DNA of 64,000 nucleotides from Nibribacter ruber (GTDB taxonomy: Bacteria; Bacteroidota; Bacteroidia; Cytophagales; Hymenobacteraceae): positions 3,905,001 to 3,969,000 of the forward strand of contig NZ_CP047897.1 in the NCBI RefSeq assembly GCF_009913235.1, written 5' to 3'. Positions 1-7,691 of this stretch are shown here, piece after piece (positions within the stretch are counted from its first letter, which is position 1; the number at the start of each line of letters is the position of its first letter). The translations under genes were made by a program, and so were the position numbers. The notes beneath the pieces were generated by a model that saw only the letters and a list, made by a program, of their open reading frames with translations, did not search any database and was not told the DNA's origin.

Positions 1-514
1 AGCCGCCATAGGTAAATGGATTAGCCATGTACATGGAAGGAGAGGCGGGGCCAATGCTCTTCCAGACGCTGCCGCTCAGCATGAGTTTCTCGGTCATGGC
101 ATAGGAGCCGCCCACATGCAACAAGTACTGCCGCGAGGCCGGATTGCCCAGAGTCAACGGACCGGCTCCTGCTCCCTCGCCGCGTGCGGCAGAGGATACC
201 GTAGACCCGCCCCAACTCTGAATCATCATAAGGCTGCTGAACACCTGAAAACGAGGCGTCACGTGGTACTGTACCCGTGGCTCAAGGTAGCTTGCAGAGC
301 CAAAACTGCTGAACGCCGCCCCTGCTGACAGGCTGTAGCTTAGCCTGGACGTTTTTAAAAGAGTGGACGCTGCCTGAACAGAATCAGGTTTGGTAGCCGT
401 TACCGTAGGTTGGGCGCTAGTCTCTGGCAGCAAGGTCATGTCCTGCGCCTGCAACGTTCCGCCCAAAAGCAAGGCTGCGCACAAGGCCGTATAGAAGGAT
501 AATTTTTTGGTCAT
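1..514 (-). CDS. Exported protein of unknown function, C-terminus cut by window edge
   Basis: An open frame runs leftward from an ATG at 514 to the window edge without a stop, giving at least 171 codons. The N-terminus (MTKKLSFYTALCAALLLGG, then an AQA-type end near residue 23) is a typical signal peptide. The mature part alternates polar and apolar residues with many Gly, Ser, Tyr and aromatic positions, including a segment like LSYSLSAGAAFSSFG, as seen in outer-membrane beta-barrels. I do not recognise the family; porin-like or outer-membrane-beta-barrel is an inference from composition only. The 3' end lies outside the window. Confidence 0.6.
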   Translation of the reverse strand, partial: MTKKLSFYTALCAALLLGGTLQAQDMTLLPETSAQPTVTATKPDSVQAASTLLKTSRLSYSLSAGAAFSSFGSASYLEPRVQYHVTPRFQVFSSLMMIQSWGGSTVSSAARGEGAGAGPLTLGNPASRQYLLHVGGSYAMTEKLMLSGSVWKSIGPASPSMYMANPFTYGG

Positions 515-583
515 AGTCTGAATACCCAACCGGGCACTACAAATCTAACGAAAACATCAGGTAATATTGTAAGGCAGCCTCGT

Positions 584-621
584 CGTTTTTAGTCTGATTT
601 CCAGAAACTAAGCCAAAAACG
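584..621. repeat. Palindromic intergenic repeat, copy 1
   Basis: Imperfect copy of the CGTTTTT...AAAAACG palindrome (CCAG centre), 6 bases beyond the stop of the M61 peptidase gene and between two genes read leftward. Confidence 0.8.
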
Positions 622-627
622 CCGGGG

Positions 628-2475
628 CTACTGCACTGTTTTACTTCCTAACCAGGCCTCGCGGCGGGCTTTCATGTCTGGCGTGAGCGTCTGACCGGTT
701 TTCTCCAGAGGCACCATTTCAATTTTTGGGTCCTGCGCCAGCGTGACGGCCACTTGTTTCTTGGTGCCGCGCTGCTCTACTTCCACCTGAACGGTCTGGC
801 CGGGCTTGAACTTGTTCAAAATCTCATCCAGGGTCTTCTGGTCTTTCAGCTTTTTGCCATTCACCGTCAAAAGGACGTCTTCGCGGTCCAGGCCTGCCTT
901 GTAGAGCGGGCTGCCAATGTGCGTGCCGCTCATTAACGTGGCCTGGTCATTAGTGAACTGTAATTGTTCTGTGTTCAAAACGGCTTTTCCCGGCCGCGCA
1001 GTCCGCAAAACCACACCCATCTGCTTGGCCAGGGTTTCATACGGCATCAGCTCCTTGCCATGTACGTGTCTTAAGAAGAAATCTTTGGCGAAGGCAGGAT
1101 CTTTGGTCAAATCTGCCAAGGCTACTTCCAGGTCTGCCAGCGTATATGGCTTTTCTGGTTTGCCGTGGCGCTGCCAGAGCAGGCGCATGTAGTCGTCTAA
1201 GGTCAAGCCCTGAAATCTGGTGCGTAAGGTCAGGTCCAAACCAAAGCCCACCGCACTCCCGAAGGTGTAGTACGAGATGAACGTATTGTGCCTGTTCACC
1301 GGGTCCACTGATCTGGAGGCGTCTACAAACGGCGCCTGCATGCTCATCTCAACTGGCGAGAAGTAGTTTTTGCCCGGTGCGAAGATTACATAACCCACCT
1401 CATCGGCGGCGGCCTGCAAGTATTCTTCTGCGTTGATGACGCCCGCGCGGTGCATGAGCAAGTCTGTGTAGTAATTAGTGAAGCCTTCGGCCAGCCACAG
1501 TTCACCGCTCATGTTGGCGTCTGCAAAGTTGAACGGCTCCAGGCTCTTGGGCCTGATGCGCTCTACGTTCCAGGAATGGAAAAACTCATGCGCCAGAGTT
1601 CCCAGATTGCCAATCATGCCGGTGCGCAAAGGACGCGAACTGGTGATGCTGGTAGAGTTGCGGTGCTCCATTCCGTCTCCAGGCGTGCCCGGCATGTAAC
1701 AGGCCAAAAAGGTGTACGTGCCGAAGTCAAAGGCGGGAAGCTCCCCAAACACGGCCTGCGCCTGCGTGACAATGCGCTGGGCCTTCTGCGTGTACTCGTC
1801 CAGTTCTTTCTCAGTGCCCTGGTGGTGCATGGCAATTCTAACCTGCTGGGTGCGGCCGTTTTCTGCCACGGGCCACTGGCGCCATTGCAGGTTGGCCAGC
1901 TCAGTGGGGCTGTCCATGAGGTATTGGAAATTTGGCGCGCTGAACGTGAGGTTGTTGCCAGTCTCGGGCTTTAACTGCGTGGCTGCTGTCCATTGCGGAA
2001 AATTAGTGGCCTTGAATTCCACCCGCGCTGGGGCCTGCTCAAAGCCGTTGGCGTACATAAACGTGGCAGGAGCGTTTAACTTGGCATGCGTTTCATTCAC
2101 GCCGGCATAGGTGCCATCGGGTCGGTCAGCGAAGAGGGTGTAGGTGATGTGTACCGTGCCGTCATGGCCAGAGACGTTCCATTGGTGCAGGTTGGGTCTG
2201 GTGATGGGTAATGGTTTGCCCTGGCTGTCAAAGGCCTGCACGCTGTACACGTTCTTGGCGAACTCATGCAACGCATACCGGCCTGGCGAGGAGCGGCTCA
2301 TGCGCACTTCCAGCACCGGAGTTTTCACCCCCTGAAAGACCGCTTTTACCTGGGCCTCATGGTGGGCCGCGTTCTCAAACGAAACCGTGTAGTGTATTTG
2401 TTGTTCCTGGGCTTGGGCAGGAGAGGTGAACCCCCATATCATGACGGCAACGGCCGCACAAATGCTCTTTTTCAT
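628..2475 (-). CDS. M61 family (glycyl aminopeptidase-like) peptidase with PDZ domain
   Basis: A 615-residue exported metallopeptidase. A signal peptide (residues 1-22, ending AQA) is followed by the N-terminal M61 beta domain. The catalytic domain has the zinc motif HEFFH at about residues 296-300, followed by WNVERIRP, which is highly typical of M61, and a third-ligand region LAEGFTNYY near residue 329. A PDZ domain lies near residues 495-585 (GSPLYKAGLDREDVLLTVNG). The family cleaves N-terminal Gly or Ala residues; here it probably acts in the periplasm on peptides. Length and domain order match intact family members. The ATG at 2475 directly precedes the signal peptide. Confidence 0.93.
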   Translation of the reverse strand: MKKSICAAVAVMIWGFTSPAQAQEQQIHYTVSFENAAHHEAQVKAVFQGVKTPVLEVRMSRSSPGRYALHEFAKNVYSVQAFDSQGKPLPITRPNLHQWNVSGHDGTVHITYTLFADRPDGTYAGVNETHAKLNAPATFMYANGFEQAPARVEFKATNFPQWTAATQLKPETGNNLTFSAPNFQYLMDSPTELANLQWRQWPVAENGRTQQVRIAMHHQGTEKELDEYTQKAQRIVTQAQAVFGELPAFDFGTYTFLACYMPGTPGDGMEHRNSTSITSSRPLRTGMIGNLGTLAHEFFHSWNVERIRPKSLEPFNFADANMSGELWLAEGFTNYYTDLLMHRAGVINAEEYLQAAADEVGYVIFAPGKNYFSPVEMSMQAPFVDASRSVDPVNRHNTFISYYTFGSAVGFGLDLTLRTRFQGLTLDDYMRLLWQRHGKPEKPYTLADLEVALADLTKDPAFAKDFFLRHVHGKELMPYETLAKQMGVVLRTARPGKAVLNTEQLQFTNDQATLMSGTHIGSPLYKAGLDREDVLLTVNGKKLKDQKTLDEILNKFKPGQTVQVEVEQRGTKKQVAVTLAQDPKIEMVPLEKTGQTLTPDMKARREAWLGSKTVQ

Positions 2476-2534
2476 AGAAGCGTAGATTTACGCCTCAAGA
2501 TACACAGGATTGCCATAGGGCGCCACCCTCTTTT

Positions 2535-3203
2535 TTAAGGACCAGGCTTTCTGTATTGCTGCGCGCAGATGAACCCACCGTAGAAGTCCGTTTCTTCTTC
2601 TAGGGTATACCCCCGTTCCTGAAACAACTGCCGGAAGAGCGGTAACCTCCTGGCCGGCACCTGGCTCACCCAACCAAAGAAGCGGTACATGGCCCACAGC
2701 AAAGGTTGCTGCCAGATTTTCTTAAACCAACTGTCGCTCTCCTGGAAGTCTGTGTGCAGCCAGAGCCCGCCGGTTAGTAAATGCTGGTCCAGGGTCTGCA
2801 CCATCTGCCGGGCCTGCTCCACTGCAAACAAATCCAACACGAAGGGCGTCAGAACCACGTGGAACTTCTCCTCTGTGCCCAAGTCTTTTTCTGTACCGAC
2901 TCTGAACTCTACCTGCGTTTCCAGCCCGGATTGGCTCTTTTTCTGAAGCCTTTCCTTCGCCAGATGGACCATTTTCTCAGAAGCCTCCAGAAACAGGACA
3001 TGCCCGGGTCGAGCCAGCCTCAGTACCTCCGTCAAAATCCAACCGGTTCCCCCGCCCAAGATCAGCACTTGGGCATGTTCAGGAATACTAGCCAAATACT
3101 GTTGCTGGGCTCTAAGTTGCGCACTGCCATACACCCCCTTCGCCAGTTGGTCATACAGCGGCGCGATACCATTGAAATTTGGAAAAGAGGGCACTAGAGA
3201 CAT
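2535..3203 (-). CDS. Class I SAM-dependent methyltransferase
   Basis: A 222-residue protein with a Rossmann methyltransferase fold. The SAM-binding glycine motif VLILGGGTGWI lies at about residues 46-56, followed by an acidic residue at the end of strand 2 (LFLEAS) and a motif IV-like VVLTPFVLDLF. The substrate is unknown. The open frame extends upstream to 3248, but that extension reads through a palindromic repeat and encodes the repeat-derived peptide NRPKTE, so I place the start at the ATG at 3203, where the sequence resembles a normal N-terminus. The gene is 59 bases upstream of the M61 gene on the same strand and may be cotranscribed with it. Confidence 0.8.
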   Translation of the reverse strand: MSLVPSFPNFNGIAPLYDQLAKGVYGSAQLRAQQQYLASIPEHAQVLILGGGTGWILTEVLRLARPGHVLFLEASEKMVHLAKERLQKKSQSGLETQVEFRVGTEKDLGTEEKFHVVLTPFVLDLFAVEQARQMVQTLDQHLLTGGLWLHTDFQESDSWFKKIWQQPLLWAMYRFFGWVSQVPARRLPLFRQLFQERGYTLEEETDFYGGFICAQQYRKPGP

Positions 3204-3214
3204 ATCCTGGGCTT

Positions 3215-3254
3215 CCGTTTTTGGCCTATTTCCCCGAAAATACGCCAAAAACAG
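3215..3254. repeat. Palindromic intergenic repeat, copy 2
   Basis: Copy of the palindrome 11 bases upstream of the methyltransferase ATG at 3203, so it would form a hairpin in the leader of that mRNA. Confidence 0.85.
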
Positions 3255-3639
3255 GAGTTTAAGAAAGAGGTATTTAGTATGTAGGTTGCTAGACCTTTAA
3301 CGGCCGGATTGCTTCTTGTCTTGCCTGGCAATTGGTATTTGAGGTTTTCTACAGTGTACAGGGACTTGTATGGACTGATTACGTTTATGCTGAAGTTGTT
3401 TTTCCGGGAACTACTTGTACACAGTTTTAGAAATAGTAGAAAGGAAACCCCTTGCCTCTGACACATCACCTCAACAGCTTGTTTCTTCTGCAAGTATAAA
3501 CACCCCTCTACTGAGCTTCGCCCCCTGCCTCAAACTCACGTTCTGTAAATCCGCAAGGGAAGAATTGCGAAAGGGGAGAATTTGCGTTGGGCCAAGCCTG
3601 ATGGAGTGATATCCAGCACTGTATCAAGTAACTGGACGC
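3255..3639. other. Gene-free stretch
   Basis: No convincing reading frame: the open frames here overlap each other on both strands and have cysteine- and serine-rich, non-protein-like composition. No repeat match was found. It adjoins the candidate structured RNA. Confidence 0.5.
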
Positions 3640-4020
3640 AGAACCAGAAAATACACGAAACAAAAAAAAGAAACCAAACCGTGCTTTAGCACGCGGGACT
3701 CTGCAACAACAGCCAAGGCCATCACCAGCAACAAGCAAACCACCCATCAAGCCTAAGCAGAATTGGGACCCAAGCCAGTCCTGGTCCTGAGCGCCTCTGG
3801 TGTTTGTGCGCCGCTGGCAGCGGCGGCAGGGACAAAGTCCCACAAACAACAACAGTGCGAAGGGCCAGGACGGGGCCCCGCGGCCATGAGCGCTTACCGG
3901 AAACTATGAAACAAGAAAAGTGGTGCGCACCGGAGAAGACGGTACTGCCAAGGGAACAGCCAACGGAAGTCCATGACAAATGCCTACCAGCAAGTCAAGG
4001 ATGTAACATCCGCGCCATAG
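3640..4020 (+). ncRNA. Candidate structured RNA of unknown class
   Basis: No protein is credible here, but the plus strand folds well by eye. An outer stem pairs 3778-3787 (GTCCTGGTCC) with 3862-3871 (GGGCCAGGAC, with one G-U pair). Inside it TGTTTGTG (3801-3808) pairs with CACAAACA (3841-3848), enclosing two hairpins: CGCCGCT/AGCGGCG (3809-3825) and GGGAC/GTCCC (3829-3841). Further hairpins are GTGC-TTTA-GCAC (3681-3692), CGGGG-CCCCG (3871-3880), GGTGCGCACC (3922-3931) and GGATGT-A-ACATCC (3999-4011). Unpaired stretches are A-rich, as in structured RNAs. The G-U pair favours the plus strand. I could not match it to tmRNA, RNase P, 6S RNA or a group II intron domain V; a degenerate intron is possible. 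Ends are approximate. Confidence 0.45.
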
Positions 4021-4131
4021 TAGCAAAATCAAAGCAGTTAGTAAGACAGTTAAATATCGTTGGTGAAACCACCAGCTACAGCAGCTAAGAAGGAAGAAAA
4101 GCTAGTGGGCTACCCAACCACCTCCCCTCCA

Positions 4132-4626
4132 TCAATCATGCAAAAAATGCCGCTCCACCGTGTCTTTCAGCTTCTGAAAAATAAACGCGACTGTCTGGTG
4201 CCGCATTTTTTCAAAATCGCCTTTGAACACCTCACGGTACTCCTCCACTTTCTTCTGAAAGAGAATGGACACAAACACGGTGCCCACAGGCTTCTCCACG
4301 GTTTCAGAGGCGCCGCCGCCAAACAGGCCGGTCACGGCAATGCAGACATCGGCTTTGAGCAGGGAGTGCAGGCCCAGGACCATCTCATTGGTGACTTGGT
4401 GGCTTTCGGCGGTGTAAAGGTCCAGGGTCTTCTTTTTCACCTTGAGCACCTTCTGCTTCACAGACGTGTCATAAGTGACCATGCTGCCCAGAAAGACACC
4501 GGTGGTGCCAGTGGCTTTGGAGAGTTCGGCGGCCAGGCTGCCCGCGGTGCAGCTTTCCGCGAACGCCAGGGTCAGGCCTTTATCTTTAAGTTTGAGCACC
4601 AGCGGGGTAAGGTCAGGCATTTTCAT
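4132..4626 (-). CDS. CinA C-terminal domain protein (nicotinamide-nucleotide amidohydrolase family)
   Basis: A 164-residue protein equivalent to the stand-alone CinA C-terminal domain (PncC type), which deamidates NMN to nicotinate mononucleotide in pyridine-nucleotide salvage. The motif AFAESCTAGSLAAELSKATG near residues 19-38 is diagnostic, as is GLFGGGASETVEKPVGTVFVS near residues 103-123. It lacks the N-terminal molybdopterin-binding domain of full CinA. The start is the ATG at 4626; the upstream TTG at 4638 is less likely. It ends close to the structured-RNA region and is divergent from the PAP2 gene at 4800. Confidence 0.85.
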   Translation of the reverse strand: MKMPDLTPLVLKLKDKGLTLAFAESCTAGSLAAELSKATGTTGVFLGSMVTYDTSVKQKVLKVKKKTLDLYTAESHQVTNEMVLGLHSLLKADVCIAVTGLFGGGASETVEKPVGTVFVSILFQKKVEEYREVFKGDFEKMRHQTVAFIFQKLKDTVERHFLHD

Positions 4627-4741
4627 AGAAACTGGCAAAATACGCTTGCCGAATCATACTCTTTTTTGCCCTTGCAGGTTGTCTGACTGAGAAGGCAGCG
4701 TCAACGCCGCTCCCAGATGCACGTACTCTAAAAGCATCCTT

Positions 4742-4780
4742 CGTTTTTGGCCTGTTTCCTGGAAAATAAGCCAAAAACGG
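4742..4780. repeat. Palindromic intergenic repeat, copy 3
   Basis: Well-conserved copy (CCTGG centre) between divergent genes, 19 bases before the PAP2 start codon at 4800. Confidence 0.88.
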
Positions 4781-4799
4781 ACCACCCAAACCCGCGCCT

Positions 4800-5519
4800 A
4801 TGACACGTAGAATAAGAAAGTTTCTGGCCTCTTCTGCCTTGTTCACGGTAGAGCTGATCATTATCTGGATCGTTTTCCTGGGGTGCCTGGTCTTGTTTTT
4901 CTGGCTGGCCAAGGAAGTGCTGCCCGGCACCGAACTCAAGTTTGACAGCCGGGCCTTTGCGTGGGCAGACAGCATCAACAACGCCGCCCTCACCGAGTTC
5001 ATCAAGGTGGTCACGTTTCTGGCCTCCCGAAACTTCATCACGGGGGCAGCCCTCATGCTTATCGCCTATTTTTTGTTTGTGAAGAAACACAAGTGGTATT
5101 CCCTCAAGGTGCCGGTCATTGCGGTGGGCAGCATCTCGCTTAACTTGCTGTTAAAATATCTGTTCAACCGTCCCCGGCCACTCATCCCGCATCTGGTAGA
5201 CTCCTACGGCCTCAGTTTTCCCAGCGGACACGCCATGATCAGTGCCTCGTTTTATGGGCTCTTGATTTACCTGGTGTACAAAAACGTAAAACCAGAGGCG
5301 GCCCGGTGGGCGTTGATAGCAGGGCTTAGCGTACTCATTGTGTTCATAGGATTCAGCCGGGTGTACCTGCACGTGCACTATGCCACAGATGTGTTGGCGG
5401 GCCTGGCGGCAGGGCTGGGCTGGGTGATTCTGGCGGTGCGTCTGTTGCGCCTCATGGAGAAGTATTCTAAGCGAAACCTCAACCCCGTGGTGAAGGGCGA
5501 GGAGCTGCCCGTGGCCTGA
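4800..5519 (+). CDS. PAP2-family phosphatase (membrane), first paralogue
   Basis: A 239-residue integral membrane phosphatase with about six hydrophobic segments. All three catalytic motifs of the PAP2/acid phosphatase superfamily are present: KYLFNRPRP near residues 118-126, SFPSGHAM near 138-145, and GFSRVYLHVHYATDVLAG near 183-200. Members hydrolyse lipid phosphates such as phosphatidate, undecaprenyl pyrophosphate or phosphatidylglycerol phosphate; the substrate cannot be told here. The gene at 5970 encodes a clear paralogue with the same N-terminal membrane segment pattern, and the tRNA-Leu gene lies between the two. Confidence 0.9.
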   Translation: MTRRIRKFLASSALFTVELIIIWIVFLGCLVLFFWLAKEVLPGTELKFDSRAFAWADSINNAALTEFIKVVTFLASRNFITGAALMLIAYFLFVKKHKWYSLKVPVIAVGSISLNLLLKYLFNRPRPLIPHLVDSYGLSFPSGHAMISASFYGLLIYLVYKNVKPEAARWALIAGLSVLIVFIGFSRVYLHVHYATDVLAGLAAGLGWVILAVRLLRLMEKYSKRNLNPVVKGEELPVA

Positions 5520-5550
5520 AATAATTTCTTAAAAAAGATGCAAACAGGCT

Positions 5551-5580
5551 ATTGTAGGTAGCAAGATTCTATTACCTTTG
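5551..5580 (+). promoter_or_regulatory. Bacteroidota-type promoter for tRNA-Leu
   Basis: ATTG (5551-5554), 18 bases, then TACCTTTG (5573-5580) fits the -33 TTTG / -7 TAnnTTTG consensus of the Bacteroidota housekeeping sigma factor. Transcription would start near 5587, about 24 bases before the tRNA. Confidence 0.65.
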
Positions 5581-5610
5581 TGCCTCCTGCTGCTCATAGC
5601 GGGTGTTTTT

Positions 5611-5692
5611 GCGCTGGTGGCGAAATTGGTAGACGCACTGTCTTCAGGTGGCAGCGCCTTCGGGTGTGGGAGTTCGAGTCTCCCCCAGCGCA
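5611..5692 (+). tRNA. tRNA-Leu (anticodon CAG)
   Basis: The acceptor stem GCGCTGG (5611-5617) pairs with CCAGCGC (5685-5691), with discriminator A at 5692. The anticodon stem CTGTC/GGCAG encloses loop TTCAGGT, giving anticodon CAG (5645-5647) for CUG codons. A long variable arm (CGCC-TTC-GGGTG) marks a class II tRNA, and the T arm carries TTCGAGT. CCA is not encoded in the DNA, so it must be added after transcription. A terminator follows directly. Confidence 0.95.
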
Positions 5693-5704
5693 CGACGGAT
5701 TTGG

Positions 5705-5745
5705 AAAGCGGTATAACTCAAAAGGTTATGCCGCTTTTTGTTTTT
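5705..5745 (+). terminator. Intrinsic terminator of tRNA-Leu
   Basis: AAAGCGGTATAAC pairs with GTTATGCCGCTTT around a 7-base loop (one mismatch), followed by TTGTTTTT. Confidence 0.85.
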
Positions 5746-5969
5746 AGAGTATCTGAGCGCGTGCGCCTTTACCCTGCTGGGCCGTCACAGGTTCTTGCTT
5801 TTACTCCGTCAAACGTCTTTTCTCCATCACTCAAATATTGGTAGAACCACCGTGCCAGCTTACGGCCTGATGAGCAGGTGCGTCTCTCATTCCTGACCGC
5901 CGGAAGGAGAGTTGCCGTATATAGGCAGTAGCTTTCGCGAGCCCTGGATTTTTATCAAGACCTTCCTGC

Positions 5970-6692
5970 ATGCGTACATCAGAATCCAAAAGAGACCATT
6001 GGGCCAGAAGAATTGGTGCGCTGGTTGCCGCCCTTTCCATTCAGGTGTTGTTGATTTGGCTGGTGTTTGTGGGTTCGGCGCTGCTGTTCTTCTGGATGGT
6101 GACCGAAGTATTTGTAGAGCAGGAAAAAGACTTGGATCAGGCAGCCTTCGCCTTTGTGGGCGACTTCACCACGCCCGAGTTCACAGACGCCATGTACTTT
6201 ATCACGTTTTTCGGGTCAAAGTATTTTTTGATTTTCGGGTCCCTGGGTTTGGCGCTGTTTTTTTTCATTTTCAAGAAATGGCGGTTCTACTCGCTCAAAG
6301 TCATTTCCATTGCCGCCACTACCACGCTTTTCAACCAGACTATGAAATGGCTTTTTGGAAGACCCCGCCCAGAGACGGCCTTTCTGGAGCAGGGGGGCAA
6401 CAGTTTTCCCAGCGGCCACGCCATGATTGGCGGCGCTTTCTGGGGCCTGCTGCTGTACCTGGTCTGGACGAACATTGAGCGCCGGTGGCTGCGCTGGCTG
6501 CTCAGCCTTTTACTGGTTCTCTGGATTCTGCTTATTGGGTTTAGCCGGGTGTATTTGAACGTGCATTACGCCTCTGATGTGCTGGCCGGCTGGGGGGCAG
6601 GTTTTTTCTGGCTCATCCTTGCCATTGCCCTGCTCAAGAAAATTCAGCAACGCATGGGCCGCAAAATTGAGGCGGAAGTAAGCGAGGAGTAA
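5970..6692 (+). CDS. PAP2-family phosphatase (membrane), second paralogue
   Basis: A 240-residue paralogue of the gene at 4800, with matching membrane topology and catalytic motifs: KWLFGRPRP near residue 125, SFPSGHAM near 147-154 and GFSRVYLNVHYASDVLAG near 190-207. The two proteins share the middle FYSLKV / WYSLKV segment before a conserved hydrophobic helix, so the pair is a duplication. The N-terminus (MRTSESKRDHWARR) is basic and cytosolic. It has its own upstream region separated from the tRNA by a terminator. Substrate unknown; a phospholipid or undecaprenyl-phosphate role is the usual one. Confidence 0.9.
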   Translation: MRTSESKRDHWARRIGALVAALSIQVLLIWLVFVGSALLFFWMVTEVFVEQEKDLDQAAFAFVGDFTTPEFTDAMYFITFFGSKYFLIFGSLGLALFFFIFKKWRFYSLKVISIAATTTLFNQTMKWLFGRPRPETAFLEQGGNSFPSGHAMIGGAFWGLLLYLVWTNIERRWLRWLLSLLLVLWILLIGFSRVYLNVHYASDVLAGWGAGFFWLILAIALLKKIQQRMGRKIEAEVSEE

Positions 6693-6825
6693 GAATTACG
6701 AATTATGAGTTTCTGTACTAGATGCCTTCTTCCCGTCTGTCATTCTGAAAGAATCTTGTGGGCAAACCAGGCAGCCTGTACCTACGCAGTGAAAACCTCT
6801 ATTCGTTTTACAGAACAGCAATACC

Positions 6826-6856
6826 TGCGGACATAAGCGGACGCTTGCGTCATGGA
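6826..6856 (-). repeat. Dispersed CGCAAGCGTCCGC repeat, copy 1
   Basis: On the minus strand it reads CCATGACGCAAGCGTCCGC then TTATGTCCGC. Two further copies in opposite orientations lie at 53179-53210 and 53366-53398. Confidence 0.65.
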
Positions 6857-6897
6857 ACCCGCAAGTTTTACAAATACAAGTGGAAGGTTGGAAAAGG

Positions 6898-6936
6898 CGT
6901 TTTTGGCCTGTTTCCCTTAAAAGAGGCTAAAAACGG
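6898..6936. repeat. Palindromic intergenic repeat, copy 4
   Basis: Left arm CGTTTTTGGCCTGTTT is conserved; the right arm AGAGGCTAAAAACGG is slightly diverged. Between convergent genes. Confidence 0.8.
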
Positions 6937-7058
6937 ATTTGCGGTCACTTAAAAGTTTAGGAGAGAGCCATTGGTTAGAGGATGAATTAGGCTCCATCCA
7001 GAAGAAGTTGTGGCGGGGTTTGTTAACCTTTTATTTTGGAAGCTGCCACGTTGCTCAT

Positions 7059-7592
7059 TCAGTCAGGCTTCTTCAAAAGTCTCTGGTACAGGCTTAGGTT
7101 GTCTTGGTCAAAAACTACAAACGTGACTTGCTCTGGAAGGGCATGATGCTGCAGAAAATCTTGCACTGTGGACACTGCTATGTGAGCCGCCTGGTCTTTG
7201 GGGTAACCGTAGATGCCCGTGCTGATGTTTGGGAACGCAACCGTTTTGATCCCATGCTTTTCTGCCAGCTCCAGGGAGTGGCGGTAGCAATTGGCCAAAA
7301 GGGCAGGCTCGTTTTTATGGCCGCCGTTCCACACGGGCCCCACCGTATGAATCACGTAACTGGCCGGTAAATTCCCTCCTGTTGTAATCACGGCCTCGCC
7401 GGTTTTGCAGCCGCCCTGCCGGGCCACAATCTGCCGGCATTCGGCTAGAATGGCCGGGCCGCCGGCTCTATGGATGGCACCGTCCACGCCGCCGCCGCCC
7501 AGCAAACTGGTGTTGGCCGCGTTGACGATGGCGTCTGTATTCACCTTGGTAATGTCACTCTGCATGAGGTGGATTCTGTGGCTGTGGGGCAT
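7059..7592 (-). CDS. Macro-domain protein (O-acetyl-ADP-ribose deacetylase-like)
   Basis: A 177-residue stand-alone macro domain. The ADP-ribose-binding signature VNAANTSLLGGGGVDGAIHRAGG is at about residues 23-45 (first half DAIVNAANTSLLGGGG), followed by the phosphate loop region NISTGIYGYPKDQAA near 121-135. This matches the YmdB/MacroD class, which removes ADP-ribose from acidic side chains and hydrolyses O-acetyl-ADP-ribose. It acts in the cytosol. Its ATG at 7592 lies 2 bases from a palindromic repeat, so the repeat forms the immediate mRNA leader. Confidence 0.93.
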   Translation of the reverse strand: MPHSHRIHLMQSDITKVNTDAIVNAANTSLLGGGGVDGAIHRAGGPAILAECRQIVARQGGCKTGEAVITTGGNLPASYVIHTVGPVWNGGHKNEPALLANCYRHSLELAEKHGIKTVAFPNISTGIYGYPKDQAAHIAVSTVQDFLQHHALPEQVTFVVFDQDNLSLYQRLLKKPD

Positions 7593-7594
7593 GG

Positions 7595-7632
7595 CGTTTT
7601 TGGGTTATTTTCCAGAAATCAGGCTAAAAACG
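7595..7632. repeat. Palindromic intergenic repeat, copy 5
   Basis: Starts 2 bases upstream of the macro-domain gene's ATG, in the ribosome-loading region of that mRNA. Confidence 0.8.
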
Positions 7633-7691
7633 ATGGTTTTGGTTTGGCTTCAGCTAATGCTCCAAACAATCATTCATTCAATCAATAAGAA

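Larger units (their letters stand above)
6693..7058. other. Gene-free stretch with two dispersed repeats
   Basis: Lies between convergent genes (PAP2 and macro-domain). No protein-like frame was seen. It holds a copy of a CGCAAGCGTCCGC repeat at 6826-6856 and a palindromic repeat at 6898-6936. Confidence 0.6.

Noticed and set aside
3204-3248. N-terminal extension of the methyltransferase (MAYFRGNRPKTEAQD)
   Set aside because: It is the translation of palindromic repeat copy 2; the ATG at 3203 is a better start.
3640-4020. Group II intron or RNase P RNA
   Set aside because: No domain V hairpin, no reverse transcriptase, no GAGGAAAGUCC/ACAGA motifs of RNase P. Left as an unclassified structured RNA.
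3640-4088. Protein-coding frames such as MCAAGSGGRDKVPQ (plus) and the overlapping minus-strand frame
   Set aside because: Composition is not protein-like, frames overlap on both strands, and the same bases form consistent RNA stems.
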